A stretch of DNA of 64,000 nt from a virus, in the IMG/VR virus record IMGVR_UViG_3300036900_000443, positions 1 to 64,000 of that record; one strand, given 5' to 3'. The notes under the pieces are model-generated. The model was not told where the DNA came from. It ran no database searches and saw nothing but the letters and a program-made list of their open reading frames with translations. A program made the translations under genes and the position numbers. Positions 18,238-26,808 of the stretch are shown piece by piece. The stretch's first letter is position 1; each line of letters opens with the position of its first letter.

Positions 18238-19107
18238 TTACTCCCACCTCATGGCTAAACCGTACCCGTGCGCCGCGTTGAAATTGTTGTTCTTACTAAA
18301 GATAAAAGTGTGACTCGCCCCGAGAAGCGTGGTGTTGATCAGCGCCAACTCCGTGAAGTCGTTCTGCGCTGGATGAATAAACAGCAGCGTCGGATTGTCG
18401 TAGTAGCCGACAAAAGGGAATACCGGAGTAATGCCGATATTCCCGTTGAAATTCAGGCTCTGCGTGCTCCCGTCCATGAAGGCCGCGCCTGTAATCGCAT
18501 TGAATAGCGTCTCGCCGTTGCCGGCAGAAAGCGGGCCAGCTCCGACACCAAACACGATGGAGCGTTGCGCGTATGGACTATTCGTATGGTTACTGTCACG
18601 GGCGCAGAACACCGTGAAGTAAGAATTGGTCACCGCGCCAGACGAGCTTCTCGAACGATCCACACCAATCGCACAATTCCCGTTCGCGATATCGCGCCAC
18701 AGCATGATCGCGAAACTGGAGGAATCGCCACAGTACAGGCAGTTGTAAAGCGTGGCGCCAGAATTATTGGTCGTGCTGGGCACGGACTGCTGCGAAGTAA
18801 ATCCCGTGAGCGTGCCAGCTCCGTTCGTTGTGGTCCCGGCTTGAATCTTAAGGGCAGGAGAAGAGCCGCCGTTGTTGCCATAGTCGATGCGGACAAAGAA
18901 ATTCGTTCCCCCATCGCCCGGTTGCCAGATCTCGTAGACGTAGTTATTCGAGGTGGGAACCGAGGCAATCGAACCCCAGTTGACCTGCCCGGTGTCGCTC
19001 GACTGCGTCCAACCAAATGCCGTCAATGCCGCATTGATGGACTGCGCCCAGTCCTTAAAATTGGCCAGCGTAGAGAGATCATGCACATGCGTTTCGTTGC
19101 GTGTCAT
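18238..19107 (-). CDS. Beta-rich tail/appendage protein (289 aa)
   Basis: MTRNETHVHDLSTLANFKDW at 19107 is the likely start, since GGAG lies at the right distance and overlaps the upstream stop. The protein is rich in Asn, Ser, Thr and Gly, with short strands and aromatic residues, like the distal domains of fibres. It contains no membrane segment in the chosen frame. Similar stand-alone proteins occur between fibre and adaptor genes of environmental phages. I do not recognise a named family. Confidence 0.65.
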   Translation of the reverse strand: MTRNETHVHDLSTLANFKDWAQSINAALTAFGWTQSSDTGQVNWGSIASVPTSNNYVYEIWQPGDGGTNFFVRIDYGNNGGSSPALKIQAGTTTNGAGTLTGFTSQQSVPSTTNNSGATLYNCLYCGDSSSFAIMLWRDIANGNCAIGVDRSRSSSGAVTNSYFTVFCARDSNHTNSPYAQRSIVFGVGAGPLSAGNGETLFNAITGAAFMDGSTQSLNFNGNIGITPVFPFVGYYDNPTLLFIHPAQNDFTELALINTTLLGASHTFIFSKNNNFNAAHGYGLAMRWE

Positions 19108-19108
19108 A

Positions 19109-19864
19109 TCACTCCAACTGCGCCGTGAACTGCCAAGAAGCAGTGCCGGAAGAAATGTCCATCGAGAACACATCGGAAGCGGCCACGCTGGCACTGCAGG
19201 CAAAGGTAGCGACCGTACCGCTCGTCGTCGCTGCCGCCAGTGTAGGATTCACGATCGCAGCGCCATTCTGCTTAATCACGAACGTCAAGGCCGTGGCGCC
19301 ATCCGAAGCCTTGGTCGTCACCACGCACTTGGCGAACGTGCCGCTGTGCGGCGCCGCCAGCATCGGGCCCACGTTCGTACCCGTCGCACCAGACCCCATC
19401 ACGAAACCAATCACCAGGGGCGTTGGACCCGGCGGCCCAGGAGGCCCCTGGCTGCCGGGGGCTCCCGCGCTTCCCGGCACTCCCTGACTGCCCGTGCTTC
19501 CCGTAGGTCCCGGCGGGCCCGGCGGGCCCGGCTGCCCAGGGGGACCAGGAGGGCCAGGCACATCCCCGCTCACCACCGCCGGCAAAACCGGCAAAGATTC
19601 CGTAACCGGCACAGCAAACGGAGTCGTCTCTTCGCACACCGCACGCCAGTCCGGATGACACGCCGCAGTTTGACTGAACCAATACAGGGCACACGGCGCC
19701 GTCAGACAGATCCACCACATCGGCGACATCACCGTCGCCGCCTGCGGCACAACAGCACTGCTCCAGGCCAAATGCACAATCAGCGCGGCCGGAAAGGCCA
19801 CCACAACGGTTTTCACCGGGCCGAATAGCGCTACCGCATTGACCGTCGAGCCGAACAGCGCCAT
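19109..19864 (-). CDS. Collagen-like protein with hydrophobic N-terminus (251 aa)
   Basis: Residues about 100-151 are Gly-X-Y repeats ([19 protein letters not shown] and so on), which form a collagen triple helix in phage fibres. The C-terminal 95 residues are a beta-rich trimer-like domain. Unusually, residues 17-62 are strongly hydrophobic ([18 protein letters not shown] and [18 protein letters not shown]) and could form two membrane segments. The gene is transcribed with fibres, and the ATG is three bases after the upstream stop. A capsid or tail appendage is most likely; a membrane-bound form is possible. Confidence 0.7.
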   Translation of the reverse strand: MALFGSTVNAVALFGPVKTVVVAFPAALIVHLAWSSAVVPQAATVMSPMWWICLTAPCALYWFSQTAACHPDWRAVCEETTPFAVPVTESLPVLPAVVSGDVPGPPGPPGQPGPPGPPGPTGSTGSQGVPGSAGAPGSQGPPGPPGPTPLVIGFVMGSGATGTNVGPMLAAPHSGTFAKCVVTTKASDGATALTFVIKQNGAAIVNPTLAAATTSGTVATFACSASVAASDVFSMDISSGTASWQFTAQLE

Positions 19865-19867
19865 GTT

Positions 19868-20293
19868 TTATCTCGCCTGCAAAGGCGCTGAATTCGGATC
19901 CCCGTACGTAAAGGTGATCGTAAAGGTGTCGGACACCACCGTCCTATCTGCGCCAAAGTCCCCTACGCTCACCGCGGCATTGCCCTGCGTAGAGTTGTAG
20001 AGCAACATGCCGCGCACCGTAAAGGTAGCGCCAGGCCAAGAGAGCGGAGCAAAGGTCACGTAGGCAACCGAGCCCGCCACAAACACGCCCTGCGACACCA
20101 GCGGCAAGCCGCCGGCCGCATAGCCTGGCCCAGAGACTTCTCCCGCCGTGGTGTACAGCGCCGTCGTGGCGTCGAGCGTGGCGCTATTGGTATACAGCGC
20201 CAGCATGAAGGTATCGCCGCCTGGATCAAAATGATGAACTCCCTGCAGCAATTGGCCGCGGAAGGTGTTGCACAATGTCGAACCCGTCAACAT
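19868..20293 (-). CDS. Virion protein of head-decoration/fibre type (141 aa)
   Basis: The start at MLTGSTLCNTFRGQLLQGVH gives a protein like a family common in environmental phages, with the order FRGQLLxGxHxF, DTFMLALYTNSATLDATT, then a strand-rich C-terminus (TFTVRGMLLYNSTQGNAAV). A longer frame reaches 20431 but overlaps the adaptor gene and lacks a convincing site. The protein lies between the gp11-like adaptor and a collagen-like gene. Function is unknown; surface decoration or a fibre base is inferred. Confidence 0.65.
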   Translation of the reverse strand: MLTGSTLCNTFRGQLLQGVHHFDPGGDTFMLALYTNSATLDATTALYTTAGEVSGPGYAAGGLPLVSQGVFVAGSVAYVTFAPLSWPGATFTVRGMLLYNSTQGNAAVSVGDFGADRTVVSDTFTITFTYGDPNSAPLQAR

Positions 20294-20369
20294 ATTCTTT
20301 GTCGCTCTCTCCCTTCTCTCCTCCTCGCAAAACACCTCGGCGAGGGTGCGAGGCCGCACATCGTACTGC

Positions 20370-21005
20370 TTACGTCTCAACCCGCTTGTCCGGCTTCCGA
20401 TAGAAGTCCTTACGATCACGTCCGTGCCCATAAAGCGTTAAGAACTGCACCGCTTCCTGATAGCGGTCTTCGTACAGCTTCACCATGTCCGGCTCGCCCT
20501 TCATGAAGGTGTACGCTTCCTTCAAGGCGGCGTAGAACAAGCAGTCTTCCGCGTTATCGCCCAACCAAGTGCGCTCGACATCCACGATCGAAGGCAGCCG
20601 CGCACAATAGTTCAGCTCCAGCCGGTAGGTCCAGTCCGGCGCCGGCCCGAGACGAATCTGGTTCTCGCCATCGAGCGCATAGACCACCGGCCGACCCGGC
20701 GCCAGCTGCGGATAGGCAGCCCGCAAAAACTCCGCATCCTTGTTGTCGAGCGGCCAAGGCTGCCCCGCCATATCCAACAACCAGAGCGAGTAGGGCGCCA
20801 AGAAGTCCGCCGGAATCGCCAGCAGCGAAGAAAGGCGACAACACTTGCCCTGATAAGTCTTACGCCAGGCTGGCAGCTGCACCGCTTTCTGAATACGCAC
20901 CTCGGCCAGCTGGATGAAGAGCGGCAGGTTCGTGGTGAACTTCTGCTCGTAATCTTCTACCCAGTCACTGATCGCCGCCTCTAACGTCTCGCGGGTAAAC
21001 GGCAT
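20370..21005 (-). CDS. Tail tubular / adaptor protein, T7 gp11-like (211 aa)
   Basis: MPFTRETLEAAISDWVEDYE at 21005 has GAAGGAAAG upstream. The pattern of a helical start, a conserved middle (CRLSSLLAIPADFLAPYSLWL) and a helical C-terminus (DCLFYAALKEAYTFMKGEPDM followed by YEDRYQEAVQFL) is that of the gp11/tail tubular A adaptors, which form a ring below the portal and receive the nozzle. The neighbours (portal, gp4-like protein, nozzle) support this. A small difference from T7 is that a P22 gp4-like protein is also present. Confidence 0.75.
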   Translation of the reverse strand: MPFTRETLEAAISDWVEDYEQKFTTNLPLFIQLAEVRIQKAVQLPAWRKTYQGKCCRLSSLLAIPADFLAPYSLWLLDMAGQPWPLDNKDAEFLRAAYPQLAPGRPVVYALDGENQIRLGPAPDWTYRLELNYCARLPSIVDVERTWLGDNAEDCLFYAALKEAYTFMKGEPDMVKLYEDRYQEAVQFLTLYGHGRDRKDFYRKPDKRVET

Positions 21006-21024
21006 CTTTCCTTCAGGAACTGCT

Positions 21025-21978
21025 TCAGCAGATTTTGGCCGGCCGCACCCCGCGGATCGCAATCCCGGCGCCCTTCACCTTGCCGCCTTTCGCAAAGCTC
21101 GCGGGTGCCTTTTTGCCGGGCGCCTTCACGCCTTGCAGCGGATTTTCCGAGATCCCCTTGGGACCCTTTGGTCCGCCCATACGCTCGCTCATGGCTTGCC
21201 GCAAAGCACCGCCGGCGGCTTTACAGATCTTGCCGCCCTTGTTCTGCTCTTCCTTCTTCATGTCCTGGCCTTTCTGGGGCGGCTTAGCGTGCCCCACCGC
21301 AATGAGAATGCTCAGCCCCTTTTTGCCCTTGGGCGGAGTTGGGCCTCCTTCCGCCATGCGTAACCCCTTCACGCGAGCGCCCATGCCAGCCCCCATGCGC
21401 AGCGGCTGCATGCCACGCAAGGGAGAAATCGCTGCCCGACTCAAGCGCGGCATCGCCATGCCGCCCATCTTGGGCAGGCGTGGAATCGCCATCTTCGGCA
21501 TTGAAGGAATCCCCATGCCGCCGGCCGCCTGCACTTGCGGCGGTTGACTCATCATGGTGGGCAGTGCCTGAAACGGAATATTCGTCGGAATGGCCGGCGT
21601 GGGCTGCGTCGCCGCCAGCCAGCTCGCCGGATTCATGCCGGGCGTAGTGCCGGCGGTCGCGCCCGCGCCCGGTGTCGTCGGCTTGGTGTACTGCGGTGGG
21701 GTAATTGAGCCCAAAGTCTGGTTCACGGTCTGGCCGATCTTGCCGGCCATGCCGCCCATGCCGGACATGCCCTGCAACGCGCCGAGTCCAGCGCCAATGC
21801 CGGCCACCGACTGACGGCCGCCCAGGCCCCGTGTAATGCCATAGATCATGGCGGCCTTTAGCAACGGAGCCACTTTGTTCATCACGCCGCCAGAGGTGTC
21901 GCTGGTGGCCGCCGGCTTCTGCGCTACTTCTCCGGTTTCGAGATCGGGGCTATCGCCCCACGGATTCTCAAGTCCCAT
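21025..21978 (-). CDS. Head/neck virion protein with basic C-terminus (317 aa)
   Basis: The N-terminal third holds a Gly/Met-rich segment (GMSGMGGMAGKIGQTVNQ), the middle is Pro/Met-rich low complexity, and the C-terminal 80 residues are rich in Lys and Gly. It ends FAKGGKVKGAGIAIRGVRPAKIC, split here as FAKGGKVKGAG plus IAIRGVRPAKIC; this basic ending is a recurring feature of small head proteins in environmental podoviruses. TAGGAG lies before the ATG. A structural or DNA-contacting role is likely, but the family has no known function. Confidence 0.65.
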   Translation of the reverse strand: MGLENPWGDSPDLETGEVAQKPAATSDTSGGVMNKVAPLLKAAMIYGITRGLGGRQSVAGIGAGLGALQGMSGMGGMAGKIGQTVNQTLGSITPPQYTKPTTPGAGATAGTTPGMNPASWLAATQPTPAIPTNIPFQALPTMMSQPPQVQAAGGMGIPSMPKMAIPRLPKMGGMAMPRLSRAAISPLRGMQPLRMGAGMGARVKGLRMAEGGPTPPKGKKGLSILIAVGHAKPPQKGQDMKKEEQNKGGKICKAAGGALRQAMSERMGGPKGPKGISENPLQGVKAPGKKAPASFAKGGKVKGAGIAIRGVRPAKIC

Positions 21979-21987
21979 ACAAAACTC

Positions 21988-22518
21988 CTATCGATACGGT
22001 GTGGCGTTCGGCTGCAACACGCCCGGAGCGCCGTCAAGTAACACATCTCGCAAGGTGCGAGGTTGATCGGTCCAGGTAGACGTGGACAAAATGAACACGC
22101 CAAAATACACGCCCACTGGCTGCGCCCAGCGCAGCGGTTGGGTCTCGACCGCTGCCGTATGCACCGGCGTATCCGGCCGCGCATCCCGCGGAGCGCCCAC
22201 ATCGTCGAAGTGCATGCGCCCCAGCTGCAGCTGCGGATCGTCGTCGTCGTAACACTCCGGGCACACCCGCCAGCCCGTCAGCATTTGATTGAAGATCTGA
22301 TAGCGCAGCTCGCTCAGCTTGTAGCGAAAGCCGCAGCGATCGCACAAGCCCCAGACTCGCGAGTCGGGAGCATAGCGCGAGCCGGCCGGACCGCCCTGGT
22401 TGTCGGGCGGATTGCCCCGTTCCAGCGGTGGCAAAATCGGCTGGGAGGCGGGAAGCGAGCCCAGTCGATCCTGCACAACCGGTGGTGCTACGGAAGAGAA
22501 ATTTACCGTCACTGGCAT
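21988..22518 (-). CDS. Zinc-ribbon structural protein (176 aa)
   Basis: The ATG at 22518 is preferred because GAGGATCC precedes it and overlaps the upstream stop; an ATG at 22542 also exists. Cys59, Cys62, Cys86 and Cys89 (LCDRCGF and RVCPECY) form a four-Cys zinc ribbon with helix KLSELRYQIFNQML between the pairs. This arrangement is common next to the neck genes of podoviruses. The C-terminal half is strand-rich (YFGVFILSTSTWTDQPRTLRDVL). It could stabilise the neck or bind nucleic acid; I cannot choose. Confidence 0.7.
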   Translation of the reverse strand: MPVTVNFSSVAPPVVQDRLGSLPASQPILPPLERGNPPDNQGGPAGSRYAPDSRVWGLCDRCGFRYKLSELRYQIFNQMLTGWRVCPECYDDDDPQLQLGRMHFDDVGAPRDARPDTPVHTAAVETQPLRWAQPVGVYFGVFILSTSTWTDQPRTLRDVLLDGAPGVLQPNATPYR

Positions 22519-22525
22519 CGGATCC

Positions 22526-23335
22526 TCATAACGTCCAGGCAATCTCCGGCACGATCGTGAGCGGCGCCTTCTCGCGATCTTCGCTCTCGGCTAACTGCAG
22601 CTGGAACAGATACTCCTGCTTCAGCTCCGCGAGCATCGGCCGCGCTTCGACCCGCTTCAAAGCAATCGAATAGGACAAGCCGGCCACCAGCGCGGTCGCC
22701 ATACGATCCGGCACGTCCGCATCGCCGCCTAGGCCGGGCGGTGGCGTGCGCAGATTTCGCACGCGGGTGAGAGCCAGGATCGAATCCACATCCGGCACCG
22801 GCCAAGGGCGGAAGCGCGGCCAGCGGCTCGAGCGATCCAGCCAATACTGCACCGGCCGCCCGCGCTGCCGCTTGCTCGGAATGTTGGCATATTCGTCCGC
22901 CGAGAGCGGACGCATGTAATAGTCCTGCTGGCCGAGCGAGCCAGACTGCGTGCGCAGCGCGGCGTGCATCACATCGAAGGTGTCGAGCGGCATCTCGAGC
23001 AGGTCCTGGCCGGCCCGGATCGGATACTCTTCCGCCACCAACGTCCACAGATGAATCCCGCGGTTGTTCCATTCCTTCAACAGGAACAGCAAACTCCGCG
23101 AAGCTTCCTTCACCATGTAGCCTTCGCGGAAGTCCAAACCGCAGCGCGAGTAGGCTTCTTCGAAGTAATCGAGCAGCGAGGGCTGTGTCGAGAAGTGCGT
23201 GCCCTGCACCACCGTCTCGGTCTCCGCTACTACCAACTTCACGACGAACTTGGGGCTGGCCACCTCGACCCCGGTCAGGACCGGGCCCAGCGACAAGTGG
23301 ACGACAAAGTTCGGTGCGGATTGCGAGACGGCCAT
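22526..23335 (-). CDS. Tail accessory factor, P22 gp4-like (269 aa)
   Basis: The middle of the protein (DYFEEAYSRCGLD, then VKEASRSLLFLLKEWNNRGIHLWT) is the hallmark of the P22 gp4 family, which binds the portal after packaging and closes the head; some members also carry muralytic activity. A conserved C-terminal helix set (MATALVAGLSYSIALKRVEARPML) completes the family pattern. The first 35 residues form an added strand pair. The gene is adjacent to the zinc-ribbon protein and upstream of the gp11-like adaptor, so this phage has both P22- and T7-like neck parts. Confidence 0.75.
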   Translation of the reverse strand: MAVSQSAPNFVVHLSLGPVLTGVEVASPKFVVKLVVAETETVVQGTHFSTQPSLLDYFEEAYSRCGLDFREGYMVKEASRSLLFLLKEWNNRGIHLWTLVAEEYPIRAGQDLLEMPLDTFDVMHAALRTQSGSLGQQDYYMRPLSADEYANIPSKRQRGRPVQYWLDRSSRWPRFRPWPVPDVDSILALTRVRNLRTPPPGLGGDADVPDRMATALVAGLSYSIALKRVEARPMLAELKQEYLFQLQLAESEDREKAPLTIVPEIAWTL

Positions 23336-24202
23336 TTACCGCACAATGAAGCGCACGTTCAAGAAGGCCAGCGAGGCGCCGGCCGCGAAGGGCGGCGCAT
23401 TGATCAGCACGGCGTTGCCGGGCGTGTGCGCTGCTTTCGTCGTGCCGTTCGTCCCGCGAGTCACATTGAAGTTCGAAGCGTTGATGACGCTCACGACCGT
23501 CATCTGCTCGGTGCCGATCTGCAACACGACGCCCGGCGAAACTTCCGGGCGCCCGTCCTGCAGCGCAACGACCGAATCGGTCGTCGCATTCATCGCCGTA
23601 TTCAGAGCGCCCACCGTAACCGGAGCGGCTTGCGCGGACACCTGCGGCGGCGTCTCTACGGAAGCTTCCGGCTGAGCGTCAGGATGAGCGTGTGGATGCG
23701 CATGCGGATGAACTTCCTTGGCGTCCGGCTCCTTCTTGTGCTTGCCGTTCTCTTTCTCCTTAGCTGCCTCCTTGTCCTTGGCGGTCTCCTTGCGTGTACT
23801 GGCCTCCATAGAGAGCGGGCCCGACAGCGAGACCTTCAGCGAGTTGCCCCGCGTGCCGGCATAGACCGCCGCCAGGTTGCCGCCGGTCAACGGCAGTGCA
23901 GCCGTGCCCGTGCCAATGGTCGCCGTGCCAAAGTCGGCATCCCCACCCGACTCGTTGCCGAGCGAGAGGGTGGCGCCCACCGCAAAGGCAATCACCGGAT
24001 CGACCCAAGCCGCCGTCACCTGCGAGCCGTGCGGCACCGGGATATAGGTCACCTGCGGCATGCCCGTCACCAGCGGCACGCTGAGCAGGTTCTCCTGCGG
24101 CCAGCTGTTGGCGGCATAGCCGCCGGGCGGCGTGGTCGTGACAGCGGGCTGCCCTGGATTGGTCCCGAGCGCCGTCGCGCCGAGGACCTGGTTCACAATC
24201 AT
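23336..24202 (-). CDS. Head-decoration/fibre protein with charged, His-rich linker (288 aa)
   Basis: Two beta-rich domains flank a linker at residues about 134-180. The linker begins with alternating Lys and Glu (KETAKDKEAAKEKENGKHKK) and then has HPHAHPHAHPDA. The C-terminal domain (VVLQIGTEQMTVVSVINASN, RGTNGTTKAAHTPG) is a phage beta domain also seen at the base of the fibre gene at 60712-62244. The gene lies immediately after the capsid cluster. The His repeats could bind Ni, Zn or Cu; this is inferred from composition only. Confidence 0.65.
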   Translation of the reverse strand: MIVNQVLGATALGTNPGQPAVTTTPPGGYAANSWPQENLLSVPLVTGMPQVTYIPVPHGSQVTAAWVDPVIAFAVGATLSLGNESGGDADFGTATIGTGTAALPLTGGNLAAVYAGTRGNSLKVSLSGPLSMEASTRKETAKDKEAAKEKENGKHKKEPDAKEVHPHAHPHAHPDAQPEASVETPPQVSAQAAPVTVGALNTAMNATTDSVVALQDGRPEVSPGVVLQIGTEQMTVVSVINASNFNVTRGTNGTTKAAHTPGNAVLINAPPFAAGASLAFLNVRFIVR

Positions 24203-24465
24203 TTCTTCTTTCCTCCCTGGCCCGCCTTACGAGCCTCTGACATCGCAATCGCCACCGCCTGCTTGCGCGAGCCGACCTTGGGTCCTTGTTTCGAACCGGA
24301 GTGCAACTCGCCATGCTTGAACTCGTGCATCACCTTTTGCACCTTGCCGCCCTTGGCAATCGTCAACGCCGGCGAGTCGAGACGCGGCTCGGCCGTCGAG
24401 GGCGCGAGCAGAGACGGCTTCAGTAGTTTGCCGGGACTGAACAAGCGCGACATTCCGTTGGCCAT
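24199..24465 (-). CDS. Small basic protein, DUF6496 family (88 aa)
   Basis: The C-terminal half (KVMHEFKHGELHSGSKQG, then VGSRKQAVAIAMSEARKAG) is the conserved core of DUF6496, a widespread small basic family in bacteria and phages with no established function. High Lys content and position near the capsid gene fit a DNA- or head-associated role. It overlaps the next gene by four bases. Confidence 0.7.
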   Translation of the reverse strand: MANGMSRLFSPGKLLKPSLLAPSTAEPRLDSPALTIAKGGKVQKVMHEFKHGELHSGSKQGPKVGSRKQAVAIAMSEARKAGQGGKKK

Positions 24466-24475
24466 CGTTCCTCCT

Positions 24476-24742
24476 TTAAGGCGTCATGACCAGGCCGCAG
24501 TTGGTCACCCCGGTGAGAGTGAGCGTGCCGCCGCCATTGCAGACAATGGCTCCGTTGCCGAAGCTGATGTAGCCCGGCGCACCGAGCACCATGTTGAGGA
24601 CGGTCTTGCCGGTGCCATCCACGATCTTCACCGTGCCCACCACGTCGGCCATCACGCCGTGGATCAGGATCTTGGCGGGAGGCGGCGTTGCGATCGCTCC
24701 CCCCGCCGTGAAGTTGCGATAAGAGTAAGGAACCGCAACCAT
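24476..24742 (-). CDS. Small beta-rich head protein (88 aa)
   Basis: This soluble strand-rich protein (VGTVKIVDGTGKTVLNMVL, NGGGTLTLTGVTNCGLVM) directly follows the major capsid gene in the transcript. Size, composition and position suggest a capsid decoration or cement protein. I do not recognise a named family. Confidence 0.6.
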   Translation of the reverse strand: MVAVPYSYRNFTAGGAIATPPPAKILIHGVMADVVGTVKIVDGTGKTVLNMVLGAPGYISFGNGAIVCNGGGTLTLTGVTNCGLVMTP

Positions 24743-24754
24743 AGTTTCGGGTTC

Positions 24755-25663
24755 CTATACTCCCTGCGAAGAGAGAATCCCTAACGGATCCGACCAGTAG
24801 AAGCAGTAGCGTTCACGTGCTTTGTAGCGGAAGTTCCCGGTATCAAAATCCTCGTCGTTGCCGTAGGACAGCGGGACTCTGGTAAAGCCCTTTAGCCCGT
24901 TCGGAATGTCGGTCAAGATGTGCCACTGCGTGGGATTGGCCAAATAGTTATTGACCTTAAATCCTTCCTTGAAGATGCCCATCTCGCGCAGCGCATTGAT
25001 GTCGTTGGCGGACGTGCCCGGCCGCAGCGGAGTCTGCAGTAAGCGTGTCGCCTGGAATTGCAATTGGCGCGGCACGATGATGGCTTGCGGAGCCGCGTTG
25101 ATCAGCAGTCCTCGATCGTCGTACCAACCCTGCATCTGAATGACAGCGTTCTCGAGCGAGGTTTCGTTCAGCTGCGCCGGCGTGGCCAAGGCATTCGAAA
25201 TCGTTCCCTGCAAGAGAGGATGCACGGTATTCGCAAGCGATACCCCGTCGCCGCCCGGATAGGTGGCACTGAAGGCACGATCGAGTACCGCGGCTGCTTT
25301 GAACTGCTTCGTCTGACTCATACTGCGGGCCAGCATTTCGGTGTTGCCCTTGGCACGTTCGAAGTACAGATTGTCTTCGAGTGCTTCCTCGGTGATCTCG
25401 TAGCCCAAGGCAATCGTCTCGTGGTAGTAGCGCACCCGGTAACTTTCCGAATAGGCGTCGTAGACAATGCCCGCGCCTTCCTTCTTCACCGGAGCCAAGC
25501 CCATGCCTGTGGTTTTGAGCTCTTCCTCGTACTCTCGTTGGGAGGTTTCCATCTTGAAAATCTGCGTGTGCTGTTCGGGCCAATCCTTATATTTGGTCCC
25601 GAAGATCGCGTTCAGTCCCGGCACCAGTTGGCGGGAAATTCTAGCCCTGTTAATGGTCGCCAT
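24755..25663 (-). CDS. Major capsid protein, gpT-like HK97 fold (302 aa)
   Basis: The sequence matches Mu gpT-like major head subunits: an N-terminal arm (LVPGLNAIFGTKYKDWPEQH), a conserved region after it (RVRYYHETIALGYEITEEAL), and a helix with a loop (AVLDRAFSATYPGGDGVSLA, then HPLLQGTISN). The C-terminal domain (ERYCFYWSDPLGILSSQG) is the usual ending. The protein lacks the long N-terminal delta domain of classical HK97, consistent with a separate scaffold gene two positions upstream. It would build the icosahedral shell. Confidence 0.88.
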   Translation of the reverse strand: MATINRARISRQLVPGLNAIFGTKYKDWPEQHTQIFKMETSQREYEEELKTTGMGLAPVKKEGAGIVYDAYSESYRVRYYHETIALGYEITEEALEDNLYFERAKGNTEMLARSMSQTKQFKAAAVLDRAFSATYPGGDGVSLANTVHPLLQGTISNALATPAQLNETSLENAVIQMQGWYDDRGLLINAAPQAIIVPRQLQFQATRLLQTPLRPGTSANDINALREMGIFKEGFKVNNYLANPTQWHILTDIPNGLKGFTRVPLSYGNDEDFDTGNFRYKARERYCFYWSDPLGILSSQGV

Positions 25664-25675
25664 GTTCGTTCCCCT

Positions 25676-26257
25676 TTAGGTCGCCAGTCCTACCTCGTAA
25701 GCGTGCACGCCCGGCGTCCAGCTCACGACAATGTCCGGATAGGTATCTTCCGGACGATCCACACGCACGATGCGCATGGCTAAGGTTGCGGTCACTGCCA
25801 CCGAGCCCACATCGAGCGAAATCTGCGAATTCTGCGGGGCGCCGGTCGAACCGAAATTCACCAGCGGCGCATTCCTGCCAATAAAGTTAGCCGGTCCATA
25901 GGGGCCTGCGGCGTTGCCCTGGACGTAGAACAGCGCATCCGGGTCATCCGTCACATGACACACCACGCTCTTGTAGCCGAGACTCGAAATCGAGTTCGGG
26001 GAGAGATACTGGATCTCGACCGGAACGTTGTTGTTGTCGTAGTAGAAAAAGCCGTCACACACGCCAATCACGGGCGCCGACGGCGTAGGGGTCGCGGTCA
26101 CTGCCACGATGCCGCCGGCCGCTAAGGCCACCGGATCGCCGATGCGAATCAGCACGGTGTTATTGACCAGAACCGGATAGTCGTTCAATGCCCCGGCCTG
26201 CCGCCGTCCCGCCAGCATGGCCACGGTACGCAGCCCGTAGGGGCCTTGCACATTCAT
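25676..26257 (-). CDS. Capsid-associated protein (193 aa)
   Basis: The start MNVQGPYGLRTVAMLAGRRQ at 26257 has GAGGAG upstream; the longer frame to 26278 overlaps that site. The protein is strand-rich (VLIRIGDPVALAAGGIVAVT; GVCDGFFYYDNNNVPVEIQY). Equivalent proteins lie between scaffold and capsid genes in many gpT-type phages, and a decoration or head-completion role is likely. No enzyme motif was seen. Confidence 0.7.
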   Translation of the reverse strand: MNVQGPYGLRTVAMLAGRRQAGALNDYPVLVNNTVLIRIGDPVALAAGGIVAVTATPTPSAPVIGVCDGFFYYDNNNVPVEIQYLSPNSISSLGYKSVVCHVTDDPDALFYVQGNAAGPYGPANFIGRNAPLVNFGSTGAPQNSQISLDVGSVAVTATLAMRIVRVDRPEDTYPDIVVSWTPGVHAYEVGLAT

Positions 26258-26323
26258 GAGACACTCCTCAAGTCGCACCCGCTCACGCGGGGTAGAGAGT
26301 TAGGACGTGAGGAGAATCTGTGC

Positions 26324-26803
26324 TTACGTGCGTCGTGCGCGGCGTACGTATCCGAATTCCGTATCCTCTTCCCGACGACCGAAGGTAGGAAGCATCCGGG
26401 TAGAATGAGCGAGCACATCGTCCACGCCGTTGTTTAAGCGCCGCGTCACCATGTCCTCGTAATAACGAAGCTTGCGATTCACTAACTCGTCGGCTTTCTT
26501 GCAGAGCAAGCAGCCGCCGATTTCAATACAACCGTTCTGCAGCCAGGGGCTGCGACCTGTCACCATGGTCAGGATGTGTGGCTGTTCGGATTGTTCGACT
26601 GGTTCCCAGCCGTCGCGGAACGCCTTGTCCGCATCTTCCCAGCACTCCTGCCCATGCACGCTGACCACGATCCATTGATAGGTGTAGCCCAACAGGGGAA
26701 TCGGGTCCGGTAACTTGGCGGGCTCTTCGTACGGCGCAGGGCCTCGACCCCGACCCGCACGAGCAGCCATCTCACGGTCCATACGGAAATTGTCGGAACG
26801 CAT
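26324..26803 (-). CDS. Conserved head-gene-cluster protein (159 aa)
   Basis: The core (YQWIVVSVHGQECWEDADKA, then FRDGWEPVEQSEQPHIL) and the later GGCLLCKKADELVNRKLRYY segment match a conserved protein that sits between scaffold and capsid genes in environmental podoviruses. The N-terminus is basic and Gly/Arg-rich. Two Cys residues in LLCKK and GGCLL are close but do not make a full zinc site. Function unknown; position points to head assembly. Confidence 0.7.
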   Translation of the reverse strand: MRSDNFRMDREMAARAGRGRGPAPYEEPAKLPDPIPLLGYTYQWIVVSVHGQECWEDADKAFRDGWEPVEQSEQPHILTMVTGRSPWLQNGCIEIGGCLLCKKADELVNRKLRYYEDMVTRRLNNGVDDVLAHSTRMLPTFGRREEDTEFGYVRRARRT

Positions 26804-26808
26804 TTCGT

